Shown in pieces: positions 27,192 through 35,414 of a DNA stretch of 64,000 bases. The stretch spans positions 62,001 to 126,000 of the forward strand of contig JARLIS010000031.1 of NCBI GenBank assembly GCA_031291615.1, read 5' to 3'. This stretch comes from Parvibaculum sp. (GTDB taxonomy: Bacteria > Pseudomonadota > Alphaproteobacteria > Parvibaculales > Parvibaculaceae). A program made the translations under genes and the position numbers. A model generated the notes under the pieces. That model was given only the letters and a program-made list of their open reading frames with translations. It was not told the DNA's origin and ran no database searches. The stretch's first letter is position 1; each line of letters begins with the position of its first letter.

Positions 27192-27944
27192 ATGGCGTTT
27201 TCCCGCGCGCTTACCGGGGTCGTGCTTGCGGGCGGCAAGGGAACGCGGATCGCGGAGCTTTATCCCGATCTGCCGAAGCCGCTCATCCCGGCGCGGGGCG
27301 AGCCCTTCCTCTACTGGGTGACGGCCTGGCTTGCGACGCAGGGTGTCCGCGACATCGTCTACTCGACGGGCTATCTCGGAGAGAAAATCGAAAGCTGGGT
27401 GGGGACGCTTGAGGAAAGCGCCGAGCTGAGACTGCGCTGCCGCCGCGAGGCGAAGCCGCTCGGCACGGGCGGCGGCATCATCAACTGTCTCGATCTCTGC
27501 GCCGACGCGGTTCTCGCGCTCAATGGCGATTCCATGCTCGTCACAAATCTCGGGCCCTGCTTTGCCAAATTCGAGGAAGCGGGCGTCGATGGCGTATTGC
27601 TCGGCCTCCATGTCGACGACGCCTCGCGCTACGGGACGATGGAATGCGATGGATCAGGGTTCCTGCGGCGCTTCGCCGAGAAGCGGCCGGGCCCCGGCAT
27701 CATCAATGCGGGCATTTACCTTATGCGTCGCGATCTCTTCGACCGGTTTCCGAGGGGAGAGGCGGTCAGCATGGAGTATGACGTATTGCCAAAGCTGGTG
27801 GAGGCGGGCTTCCGTCTTGCCGTTCACGTCGTTGCGGAGGCGCCCTTTCTCGACATCGGAACGCCCGAAAGCGTGACGCTGGCCGAGGGCTTCATCGGCG
27901 CGCATTCCGACCGGTTCGCCTTTCGTTTGCAGCACAAGATGTGA
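27192..27944 (+). CDS. hddC: D-glycero-alpha-D-manno-heptose 1-phosphate guanylyltransferase
   Basis: A 250-residue nucleotidyltransferase. VVLAGGKGTRIAELYPDLPK near residue 10 is the sugar-1-phosphate nucleotidyltransferase signature, ALNGDSML near 110 carries the metal-binding Asp, and EAPFLDIGTPESV near 215 the second acidic site. The family activates sugar 1-phosphates with NTPs. HddC specificity (GTP, heptose 1-phosphate) is inferred from its neighbours: HddA, GmhA and GmhB follow directly, which together make GDP-D-glycero-alpha-D-manno-heptose. A general glucose-1-phosphate nucleotidyltransferase role is the alternative. Confidence 0.85.
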   Translation: MAFSRALTGVVLAGGKGTRIAELYPDLPKPLIPARGEPFLYWVTAWLATQGVRDIVYSTGYLGEKIESWVGTLEESAELRLRCRREAKPLGTGGGIINCLDLCADAVLALNGDSMLVTNLGPCFAKFEEAGVDGVLLGLHVDDASRYGTMECDGSGFLRRFAEKRPGPGIINAGIYLMRRDLFDRFPRGEAVSMEYDVLPKLVEAGFRLAVHVVAEAPFLDIGTPESVTLAEGFIGAHSDRFAFRLQHKM

Positions 27945-27995
27945 CATGTCAGAGTCGAGCGAAGGTCGGCGCTTTAGGCGGCACAAGGGTTAAAC

Positions 27996-29027
27996 ATGAT
28001 CATTACGCGAGCCCCTTTGCGCGTGAGTTTTTTCGGCGGCGGCACGGATTATCCGTCGCATTTCCTTGCGAATGGCGGCGCCGTGCTCGGCAGCGCCATC
28101 GACCAGTATGCCTTCATGACCGCGTCGCGCCTCAAGAGCGAAGGCCTTCTCGATTACAGCATCCGGTGCAGCTATCGCGAGATCGAGCATGTGAAGACGC
28201 TCGACGAGCTGAAGCATGTGCCGCTCCGCGAGGCCTTGCGCTATTGCGGGTTCGACAGGGACGTCGAGCTTCACCACATCGCCGACCTGCCGGCAAAAAC
28301 GGGTCTCGGTTCGTCGTCGAGCTTCGTCGTCTCGCTGTTGCAGGCGCTGCACAAGCTCGCCGGGCGCGATGTGGGCGGGCTTGAACTTGCCTATCAGGCG
28401 ATCAATTTCGAGCGGAACATTCTGGGCGAAAGCGTCGGCTGCCAGGACCAGACATTCGCCGCGCTGGGCGGCTTCAACGTCATCGAGTTCCGCCGCGAGG
28501 ACGATATTTCGGTGACGCCGCTTCCGGTGACGCCGGCGCGGATGGCCGAGCTTGAAGGCCAGTTGATGATGTTCTATTCCGGCGTCACGCGGAAAGCGGA
28601 AGACGTCGTCAGGACGCAATTGACGAGGGTCGACGACAACAAGGAGCGCTATCTGCGCATGCGCCGTCAGGTCGACAAGGCTTACGACATTCTGACGGGC
28701 GGCGGGTCGCTTGCGGCTTTCGGCGCGCTTCTCGACGAGGCGTGGACGGAGAAGAAGGCGCTTCACAGCGTCATCTCGGTGCCTGCGATCGACGACATGT
28801 ATGAGCGCGCGAAGGCGGCGGGCGCCATCGGCGGCAAGCTGCTGGGTGCGGGCGGCGGCGGGTTTCTGATGCTCTTCGTGCCGCCCGAGCGGCAGGCGGA
28901 GGTCGAAGCCGCCTTGCGGGATCATCGGCTCGTGCGGCCGCAGCTTGCGGCGCCGGGTTCGTCGGTCATCTTCGACGGAATGAAATTGCGCGCCCCGGTG
29001 GCGGAATTGCGGAAAGTGGCCGGGTAA
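27996..29027 (+). CDS. hddA: D-glycero-alpha-D-manno-heptose 7-phosphate kinase
   Basis: A 343-residue GHMP kinase. It starts IITRAPLRVSFFGGGTDYP, the first GHMP motif in the form typical of heptose and fucose kinases, has the ATP-binding loop PAKTGLGSSSSFVVSLL near 105, and ends with the third motif KLLGAGGGGFLMLF near 285. It would phosphorylate C1 of D-glycero-D-manno-heptose 7-phosphate. Its ATG has AAGGG 7 bases upstream. The order HddC-HddA-GmhA-GmhB gives confidence in the assignment over galactokinase-like alternatives; GHMP enzymes with the FFGGGTD start usually act on these heptoses. Confidence 0.9.
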   Translation: MIITRAPLRVSFFGGGTDYPSHFLANGGAVLGSAIDQYAFMTASRLKSEGLLDYSIRCSYREIEHVKTLDELKHVPLREALRYCGFDRDVELHHIADLPAKTGLGSSSSFVVSLLQALHKLAGRDVGGLELAYQAINFERNILGESVGCQDQTFAALGGFNVIEFRREDDISVTPLPVTPARMAELEGQLMMFYSGVTRKAEDVVRTQLTRVDDNKERYLRMRRQVDKAYDILTGGGSLAAFGALLDEAWTEKKALHSVISVPAIDDMYERAKAAGAIGGKLLGAGGGGFLMLFVPPERQAEVEAALRDHRLVRPQLAAPGSSVIFDGMKLRAPVAELRKVAG

Positions 29028-29068
29028 CGGGCGTTCGTGCCCGGGCCCGGCGATCAGGGAGAACGATC

Positions 29069-29635
29069 TTGAGTTTCAAATCCTACGTGCTTGCCGCGTC
29101 GCGCCTGATGGAAGAGACGTCGCGTCATGTGCAGGACGCGCATGTCGAAAAAGCCGTCGCCACGGTCGCAACCGCGCTTACCGCGAAGAAGGCGTTTCTC
29201 GTCTGCGGCAATGGCGGCTCGGCGTCGGACGCCATGCACATTACGGGCGAACTCGTCGGACGCTTCTTGAAGGAACGCCGCGCGCTCAAGGCGATCTGCC
29301 TGAGCTCGAACCCGGCGGTGCTGACCGCCTGGGCGAACGACTACAGCTACGACACTATTTTCTCGCGTCAGGTGGAAGCCTTCGGCGAGCCGGGCGGCGT
29401 CATTCTCGGGCTCAGCACCAGCGGCAATTCGAAGAACGTCATTCTCGCTTTCGAGGAAGCGAAGAAGCTCGGCATGACGACCATCGCCATGACGGGCGCG
29501 GGCGGCGGCAAGCTCGCGGCCCTCTCCGACATTCTGCTCGACGTGCCGTCGCGCTCGACGCCGGACATTCAGCAGGTTCACATCTGCCTCTATCACTATC
29601 TTTGCCAGGAAGTCGAAGCGCGCTGCGCGGTCTGA
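29069..29635 (+). CDS. gmhA: Phosphoheptose (sedoheptulose 7-phosphate) isomerase
   Basis: A 188-residue SIS-domain protein. LVCGNGGSASDAMHITGEL near residue 45 and LGLSTSGNSKNV near 110 are the two sugar-phosphate binding motifs, with the conserved ending STPDIQQVHICLYHYLC. It converts sedoheptulose 7-phosphate to D-glycero-D-manno-heptose 7-phosphate, feeding HddA. It starts at a TTG (29069) with AGGGAGA 8 bases upstream; no in-frame ATG gives a full SIS domain. Length and motifs fit GmhA; the final SIS-family alternative, a DnaA-interacting DiaA-like protein, is unlikely in this context. Confidence 0.92.
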   Translation: MSFKSYVLAASRLMEETSRHVQDAHVEKAVATVATALTAKKAFLVCGNGGSASDAMHITGELVGRFLKERRALKAICLSSNPAVLTAWANDYSYDTIFSRQVEAFGEPGGVILGLSTSGNSKNVILAFEEAKKLGMTTIAMTGAGGGKLAALSDILLDVPSRSTPDIQQVHICLYHYLCQEVEARCAV

Positions 29636-29668
29636 CGGTCGGCTGGCAGGAAGTGGAGCGGTCGGGCA

Positions 29669-30274
29669 ATGCCGGCAAGCGATGAACGGGATCAGGAGCG
29701 GGTAGGGGCCGGGCGGCGCTGCCTCTTTCTTGACCGGGACGGCGTCATCAACGTCGATATCGACTATCTCCATCGCATAGAAGACTGCCGCTTCATCGAC
29801 GGCATCTTCGAGACGGTTGCGGGATTTGTCGCGCGAGGTTTTCTCCCGGTCATCGTCACCAATCAGGCAGGCATTGGCCGAGGCTATTACGGCGAAGAGG
29901 ATTTCGCGCGACTGATGAGCTGGATGCGGGGCGAGTTCGCCCGGCGCGGGATCACGATCGCCGCCGTCTATCATTGTCCGGACCATCCGACCGAAGGGAT
30001 CGGTTCATATCGGAGAGAAAATGCCTGGCGAAAGCCGGGGCCGGGCATGTTCCTGCAAGCGGCCGCCGATCTTGCGCTCGACCTCGCGCGCTCCTGGTGC
30101 ATCGGCGACAAGCCGACCGATATCGAAGCGGGGCGGGCGGCTGGCGTCGGAACGCTGGTGCGTTTCGATCCGGCGGCGTCGAGCGTCACGCGCGAAAGCG
30201 ATTTCTGGATCGTGCCCCGGCTCGGCGATGCGCTCGCGCTGCTGCATGACAGCGAGCGGACGGCGCAAGGTTAG
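29669..30274 (+). CDS. gmhB: D,D-heptose 1,7-bisphosphate phosphatase-like HAD enzyme
   Basis: A 201-residue HAD phosphatase. LFLDRDGVINVDIDYLH near residue 17 holds the nucleophile Asp, VIVTNQAGIGRGYY near 60 the second motif, and CIGDKPTDIEAG near 145 the metal-binding Asp. It would remove the 7-phosphate of heptose 1,7-bisphosphate. In E. coli GmhB a zinc is bound by C-x-H and a later C-x-C; here the first Cys-His is present (CPDHP) but the later pair is replaced by NAW before RKPGPGM, so the classical zinc site appears incomplete. It ends 3 bases before the convergent KdsD-type gene. Confidence 0.88.
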   Translation: MPASDERDQERVGAGRRCLFLDRDGVINVDIDYLHRIEDCRFIDGIFETVAGFVARGFLPVIVTNQAGIGRGYYGEEDFARLMSWMRGEFARRGITIAAVYHCPDHPTEGIGSYRRENAWRKPGPGMFLQAAADLALDLARSWCIGDKPTDIEAGRAAGVGTLVRFDPAASSVTRESDFWIVPRLGDALALLHDSERTAQG

Positions 30275-30277
30275 ACC

Positions 30278-31264
30278 TCAGGCGACGCCCGCGCGCAGGA
30301 AGTCGTGAATGTGAACGACGCCGACGGGCTTGCCGTTCTCGACCACGAAGAGGCTCGTGATCTTCTTTTCGTTGAGAAGGTTCAACGCCTCGGAAACCAG
30401 CATGGTCGGGGCAACCGTTTTCGGCGTGCGGTTCATGATGTCGCTGACGCGCTTTTGCAGCAGGCCGTCGCCCATGTTCCGGCGGATGTCGCCATCGGTG
30501 ATGATACCGACAAGCGCGCCCTTGTCGTCGACGATACCGAGGCAGCCGAGGCTCTTACGGGAAATTTCGATGAGGGCCTGCGACATCGGCGTGTCGGGCC
30601 GGGTCAGCGGCAGGGCATCGCCGCCATGCATGATTTCGGAGACATGGCGCAGCATCGCGCCGAGCTTGCCGCCGGGATGGAAGACGCGGAAGTCGCTGGC
30701 AGTAAAGCCTCTCGCTTCGAGGAGCGCGACGGCCAGCGCATCGCCGAGCGCGAGCTGCATGGTCGTCGAGGTGGTCGGCGCGGAGGTCGACTGACAGGCC
30801 TCCTCGGCCTTCGGGAGCACCAGCGGAATGTCGGCGGCCTGCGCCAGGGCGCTCTTTGCATCCGCCGTCATGGCGATCAGCGGAATCGAAAAGCGCTTGG
30901 CATAGGCGATGATGTTCCGGAGTTCCGCCGATTCACCCGACCAGGAGAGGGCGAGGATCGCATCTTCCTTTGTGATCATGCCGAGGTCGCCGTGACCGGC
31001 TTCCGCCGGGTGAACGAATTGCGACGGCGCACCGGTCGAAGCGAGCGTGGCGGCGATCTTGCGGGCGATATGGCCGCTCTTTCCCATGCCGGTGACGACG
31101 ATCCGGCCCTTCGTCGCCCGGAGGCGTTCGACCGCTTCGGAAAATGGCGCGCCGAGCGAGGCCATGAGGGCTTGGAGGCCGACAATCTCAAGACCGAGCG
31201 TCCGGCGTGCGGAGGCGAGGTGATCCTTTGAGGCAGGGCCTGCGGGACTGGACTGCGACGGCAA
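30278..31264 (-). CDS. kdsD: KpsF/GutQ-type D-arabinose 5-phosphate isomerase
   Basis: A 328-residue protein: an N-terminal SIS domain (VVTGMGKSGHIARKIAATL near residue 55, HGDLGMI near 92, LSWSGESAEL near 107) followed by paired CBS domains (about 205-328), including VGIITDGDIRRN and SLFVVENGKPVGVVH. It interconverts ribulose 5-phosphate and arabinose 5-phosphate, the first step of Kdo synthesis, in the cytoplasm. The gene begins with a TTG at 31264 that has GGAG 8 bases upstream. It faces the heptose operon tail to tail. Kdo and heptose both belong to LPS core or capsule, so the placement is logical. A link to the arabinofuranose pathway is not expected, as that uses PRPP. Confidence 0.9.
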   Translation of the reverse strand: MPSQSSPAGPASKDHLASARRTLGLEIVGLQALMASLGAPFSEAVERLRATKGRIVVTGMGKSGHIARKIAATLASTGAPSQFVHPAEAGHGDLGMITKEDAILALSWSGESAELRNIIAYAKRFSIPLIAMTADAKSALAQAADIPLVLPKAEEACQSTSAPTTSTTMQLALGDALAVALLEARGFTASDFRVFHPGGKLGAMLRHVSEIMHGGDALPLTRPDTPMSQALIEISRKSLGCLGIVDDKGALVGIITDGDIRRNMGDGLLQKRVSDIMNRTPKTVAPTMLVSEALNLLNEKKITSLFVVENGKPVGVVHIHDFLRAGVA

Positions 31265-31479
31265 GGGCGATGCTCCGGGGCGAGGGTGAATCGCGGACGA
31301 GTGATTACGTCAGAATTCTATCAGGATTAGCGGACTTTTTGGGGGCGATTTGGAATCGGCAGCTTTAACTTTATCCTTCCCGGATATTGAGGCCATCTCG
31401 ATCCTGCCTCTATTTGCCATTTTCAGAATCATTGTCGATGCTGCATTTCTACCGTTGGATCTGCCTGCCGGGAGACGAG

Positions 31480-32570
31480 ATGAAAAGGCTGGATACAATC
31501 GAGGCGGCTCGCGCCGTCGCGGCTATTTCAGTCGTATGCTTTCATGCGAACGCAGCCATGGGCATCACTACGGGGCAGCGTACCAGACTCAGCTGTTTTT
31601 CTGGGGCGATAGGGGCGTCGATTTTTTCTTCGTTCTCTCAGGCTTCATCATCGGGCATGTTCATGGCAGCGACATAGGCCAGCCGGAAAGATTTCGCGAC
31701 TATGTGTTGAAGCGCATCATCCGGATATTCCCGATACTCTGGTTCGTGGCCGGAAGCTGGATCGCGTTGAAGTATTTTGCCGGCGCCGGAACCACCAGTG
31801 TGTCAGTCGCCGCTACATCTCTATTTCTCATCCCGAGTCTTGAGCATCCCGTGCCGCTCGTTGTCTGGACGCTGCGTCACGAAATGCTGTTCTACCTTAT
31901 GTTTGGCCTGCTCATCGCTTCCCGGACCGTCGGGACGGTCGTGGGGCTGTTCTGGCTCGGCGGCTGTCTTCTGCAACTCGTGCTGCTGGCCGCCGGGCGC
32001 GGCTTTGGCGGGCTGGCGGCGATGATACTGAGCGCATTCCAGCTTCAGTTCGCAATGGGGATGCTGGCGGCTTGGATGTACCGGCGCCACGCCGCGCGAT
32101 ACCCGTTGGCATTGCTCATCTGTGCGATGCTATCGGTCGTCATAGTAATCGCCTTGACTCAGTGGCTGGGCGCCAGCCGGCGAGATACGCTTGATTATGT
32201 TTCCGCGGGGGCAACGATCTGGGTGCTGGTTTATGGGGTCGCACTGGCAGCGCTCGTCTATGGGCTCGCCGTCTGTAGCGATTTTGTGACCGTTCCGCGC
32301 TGGGCGACCTTTCTCGGAGCGGCGAGCTACGCGATCTATCTTGTGCATGTGCCGGCGATCTCGCTTGCACAGCGTGCGTTCAAAGTCTTGCTTCCTGCGC
32401 CGCCTATCCCTTTCTTCGCTGCAGTCCTGTTCGGCCTGATTGTCGCCGGCATTGGCGCGGGTTGCGCGTTGCATATTGCATTCGAGCGTCCGGTGACGCG
32501 GCTGTTGCGCAAACGATTGCTGAATGGAAGCCGTGGTTTGGCGGATCTGGCGCCAGCTCGTCGCGAGTGA
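31480..32570 (+). pseudogene. Acyltransferase-3 family protein, interrupted by a frameshift
   Basis: The protein is an integral-membrane O-acyltransferase of the type that decorates exopolysaccharides. The natural start, MKRLDTIEAARAVAAISVVC with HANAAMG (the family's catalytic His region), reads from 31480 with GGGAG just upstream. The rest, from HYGAAYQTQLFFWGDRGVDF and FVLSGFIIG to LHIAFERPVTRLL, reads in the next frame back. The switch point lies between about 31558 and 31575, where a single missing base restores continuity. Ten or so transmembrane helices and the RIIRIFPILW motif are otherwise intact. It is therefore a recent loss, a sequencing error, or a rare programmed frameshift; no slippery site is evident. 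It stands between the KdsD-type gene and the export genes. Confidence 0.75.
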
Positions 32571-32812
32571 GGCGCAGGTCTGAATGTCTAGCAGCCGGCG
32601 ATGCCCCCTAGCGCCTACCGGGTTACAGTCTCCGTCAAGTTAATTCAGATTTGCATCATCCTGTTGATTAAATTTGGCTTTTGGCTTGAAATGAAAAGGT
32701 ATCCAGGGCGGTCCAGTCTAAAAGCATTGCCCCAAAATGCATAAATGGTTGCTTTACACTGGAAGTGTGAAATCGCTCCATCGGGTGGCTTTCGCGCCGG
32801 ATCTACTGAAAT

Positions 32813-33649
32813 ATGTCGGGTACCACTGTGAGCGGTCTTTTCAGCGGGATGGTGACGCGTCTTCGCGGGGCGATGGGGACGGCTGATCGCCGTCCACCCG
32901 AAGTGCCCGAGGGTGTGCGCCTTTACGCCATCGGCGATATTCACGGTCGTGACGACCTCCTCGCCGATCTGCTGGCTCGTATCGAGGACGATGCGCGCGG
33001 CCGGGAACCCGGTCGCAACATCCTTGTCTATCTCGGCGATTATGTGGACCGGGGGCTGACATCGAAGCAGGTGCTGGACCGTCTTGTTTCAGGTCCGCCG
33101 CCGGGCTTCGAAGCCGTCTACCTCAAGGGCAATCACGAAGCGGCGATGCTCGAATTCCTGAGCGACGCGAATTTCGGCCGGACGTGGAAATATTACGGCG
33201 GGCTTGAGACGCTTCATTCCTACGGCATCAACGAGTTGACGCAGTCCGACAATCCGGACGATTTCGCCCGTGCGCGGGACCATCTGGAGAAGGTCTTGCC
33301 GGCCAGCCATAGACGGTTTCTGGAGAATCTGGTTCTCTCGGCCGAATTCGGGGACTATTTTTTTGCGCATGCCGGGGTGTGCCCCGGAATCGAATTGTCG
33401 CGCCAGGTGGAAGACGATCTGTTGTGGATCAGGGACGCCTTCCTCAACTCGGATCAATGGTTCGGAAAGGTCGTCGTTCACGGGCATACGCCACGGGAAA
33501 AGCCGGTATTCCGGGCCAACCGTATCGGAATAGATACGGGAGCTTATATGACGAATGTGCTGACCTGTCTGGCCTTGGAAGCGGACGGCCGCCGGGTTAT
33601 CCAGAATGCAGACCTTGTGCTGCCTGCGACGACGGCCGCAAATGGATGA
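32813..33649 (+). CDS. PPP-type metallophosphoesterase (serine/threonine phosphatase-like)
   Basis: A 278-residue protein with the full set of PPP-family metal motifs: AIGDIHGRDDL near residue 40, YLGDYVDRGLTS near 75, YLKGNHEAAM near 103, and VVHGHTPREKP near 220. This two-metal phosphatase fold (lambda or bacterial PP1-like) removes phosphate from Ser/Thr or other esters, in the cytoplasm. The genes after it encode polysaccharide export proteins and a tyrosine kinase, so it may reverse a phosphorylation linked to export; PPP enzymes occur beside such clusters in related bacteria, though Wzc tyrosine phosphates are usually removed by other phosphatase families. Start ATG at 32813; a Met at residue 13 is an alternative. 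Confidence 0.85.
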   Translation: MSGTTVSGLFSGMVTRLRGAMGTADRRPPEVPEGVRLYAIGDIHGRDDLLADLLARIEDDARGREPGRNILVYLGDYVDRGLTSKQVLDRLVSGPPPGFEAVYLKGNHEAAMLEFLSDANFGRTWKYYGGLETLHSYGINELTQSDNPDDFARARDHLEKVLPASHRRFLENLVLSAEFGDYFFAHAGVCPGIELSRQVEDDLLWIRDAFLNSDQWFGKVVVHGHTPREKPVFRANRIGIDTGAYMTNVLTCLALEADGRRVIQNADLVLPATTAANG

Positions 33650-33749
33650 TCGGTTGCCGGTTGGGCCGGCATATCGGTTGAGTTTAACATCCGCGTCCAA
33701 CTCGGCGGCGGGCCGGGGGAGGCGGATCGTGTCGGTTCAGAGGTGGAAG

Positions 33750-34355
33750 ATGATAGGCAATGTCGCATTTCGCTTGCGGCGTCTCGCAACCGCGGCGATG
33801 GCTGCCGGTTTGATTGCCCTTACGGGCTGTGCTGGAACCGGGCCTGCGTCCGCGCCCCAGGCGGCAGCCGTCGCCCCGGCGTCGAACGGGGCAGAGGTTG
33901 CGGCCTATAAGCTTGGCGCGGGCGACAAGCTTCGGATCATCGTTTATGGCGAGCAGGACCTCAGCGGCGAATTCGATGTGACCGGAACCGGGCGCGTCTC
34001 CCTGCCGCTTATCGGGCAGGTGCAGGCCGCCGGATTGACGCTGGAGGAGTTCGAGCACGAAATCGCCGGGAAGCTCGAACAGGGCTATCTGACGAACCCG
34101 AAGGTCAGCGCTGAGGTGCTCAATTACCGGCCATTCTACATTATCGGGGAAGTCGATAAGCCGGGCCAATATCCGTATACCAGCGACATGACCGTTCTGA
34201 ATGCCGTGGCGGTCGCCGGCGGATTTACCTACCGGGCCAATACGGACAGCGTCTTTATCACGCGCGGCGGCGGCAGCGAGGTGCAGTATCAGGCCTCCCA
34301 GCAGGTCAAGGTGCTGCCTGGGGACGTTGTTCGCGTGCCGGAGCGCTTTTTCTAG
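33750..34355 (+). CDS. Wza/GumB-type polysaccharide export lipoprotein
   Basis: A 201-residue protein with a lipoprotein signal (GLIALTGCAGTGP; acylated Cys at about residue 26), a polysaccharide export (PES) domain with YKLGAGDKLRIIVYGEQDL near 52 and GRVSLPLIGQVQAAGLT near 80, and a SLBB-type segment, FYIIGEVDKPGQYPY, near 133. It forms the periplasmic and outer-membrane channel for exopolysaccharide. It is shorter than E. coli Wza (about 380) and matches the small GumB/HfsD-like form of alphaproteobacteria. The start at 33750 has AGGTGG upstream; the frame also runs further 5' into the phosphatase gene. Its partners are the beta-barrel at 35415 and the kinase at 36976. Confidence 0.9.
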   Translation: MIGNVAFRLRRLATAAMAAGLIALTGCAGTGPASAPQAAAVAPASNGAEVAAYKLGAGDKLRIIVYGEQDLSGEFDVTGTGRVSLPLIGQVQAAGLTLEEFEHEIAGKLEQGYLTNPKVSAEVLNYRPFYIIGEVDKPGQYPYTSDMTVLNAVAVAGGFTYRANTDSVFITRGGGSEVQYQASQQVKVLPGDVVRVPERFF

Positions 34356-34662
34356 AAATGTCCTGATACAGAACACAGAGTGTGTCTGAAGCAAAAAACT
34401 GCGTGTGACAGGTAACTAATTGTGACCTTTTTCAGGGGTTACGGGTCCGTCTCGCGTGAGTTGCGAGTCGATTTTAATGTCGGATTTTAATGTCGGACTG
34501 ATGCCTAGATGGCACAGGGGGCTAAAAAGCGGAGCTTGCGAGCGGTCAAGAGCGGGAGTCTTGTGGTTAAAGCCGGGTTACCAACTTTGTCGACGTTACT
34601 TTGCGTGTTAATGTGGAGGTGAGTAATCAGGGCCCATGAGTTCTGGCGTAGGGGACTATTTC
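34356..34662. other. Intergenic region after the Wza-type gene
   Basis: About 300 bases without a supported gene. It contains the exact 13-bp tandem duplication at 34470-34495 and, near 34587-34614, a weak sigma-70-like pair TTGTCG and TAATGT 16 bases apart, so the downstream secreted-protein gene may have its own promoter. Confidence 0.4.
34470..34495 (+). repeat. Exact 13-bp tandem duplication
   Basis: GATTTTAATGTCG occurs twice without a gap in the intergenic region. Such exact short duplications are strand-slippage products and can change promoter spacing; no other copies were noticed nearby. Confidence 0.85.
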
Positions 34663-35304
34663 ATGATCAGGAAGTTTTTGCTCACAACCATGTTGGCAAT
34701 TTCGGTTGCCGGCGGTGTTGTGGTTTCCGTAGCGCCTGTTGAGGCCGCGGATGCCCAGACGCCGAGCATCGGCCAGCAGGTCGCCGCGCTTCTCGCGCAG
34801 TACCCCAATGGTGGCGCAGGGCTGGAGGGAGCGATCAGCCTACTGATTTCCGGATCCGCGGATCCGTCCGCAGCGGCCGCTCAGGTCATTCTTGCGATGC
34901 CCGCCACAGCGCCCAGCTCTCAGCTCGCGTCGGTGGGCGACGCGATCAACGGCGTGACGAGCATCACCGCTTCCAATCTTGAAGCGGCGCTCGCGTCGGC
35001 GATCGAAGGTTCGATCGATCCGGTCTCAGCCACGCAGTCGGCGCTGGCGGAAGCGCCTTATCTTGGCAACGAGTACCAGGCAGCGCTCGGTCGCGCGCTC
35101 GCGACGGCGGTGGCCAATATCGGCGTGTTGAACCCGACCGCGGCGGCGGCGATGCAGTCACTTGTGGCGAGTTCAAATGTTGATGGCGTGAAGACAGCTT
35201 TTGCCGAGCAGCAATCGATTGTCGGGTCGATCAACAATCCGGGTGGCACGCAGCAGAACAGCAATACCCAGGAGAGTGGACGGCCTGCTGTCAGCCCGAA
35301 CTGA
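34663..35304 (+). CDS. Secreted Ala/Ser-rich protein of unknown function
   Basis: A 213-residue protein with a clear Sec signal (IRKFLLTTMLAISVAGG to VEAADA, cleavage near residue 28). The mature part is helical and rich in Ala, Ser and Gln, with two similar units that contain L-I-S-G-S-A-D-P-S-A-A-A and A-I-E-G-S-I-D-P-V-S-A-T. The end is a disordered Asn/Gln/Ser tail (GGTQQNSNTQESG). The start at 34663 has AGGGGA 8 bases upstream; an ATG at 34636 is in frame but leaves a poor signal. It lies between the export lipoprotein and the export beta-barrel, so a periplasmic or extracellular role in polysaccharide export is plausible. I do not recognise the family. Confidence 0.65.
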   Translation: MIRKFLLTTMLAISVAGGVVVSVAPVEAADAQTPSIGQQVAALLAQYPNGGAGLEGAISLLISGSADPSAAAAQVILAMPATAPSSQLASVGDAINGVTSITASNLEAALASAIEGSIDPVSATQSALAEAPYLGNEYQAALGRALATAVANIGVLNPTAAAAMQSLVASSNVDGVKTAFAEQQSIVGSINNPGGTQQNSNTQESGRPAVSPN

Positions 35305-35414
35305 GTTCTGGCGACAGGGCCTTCAGCTGCCACTTCGCATTTGGGCCGTCGCCGGCCCCGAAGTTCACGATTGGGCAATTTGGATATTGATCCGAGACTT
35401 TTGGAGATGGGACT

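Noticed and set aside
31350..31479. An upstream start giving a 406-residue acyltransferase in one frame
   Set aside because: The N-terminal residues in that frame (charged, no membrane helix) do not fit the family, whereas MKRLDTIEAARAVAAISVVC in the other frame does.
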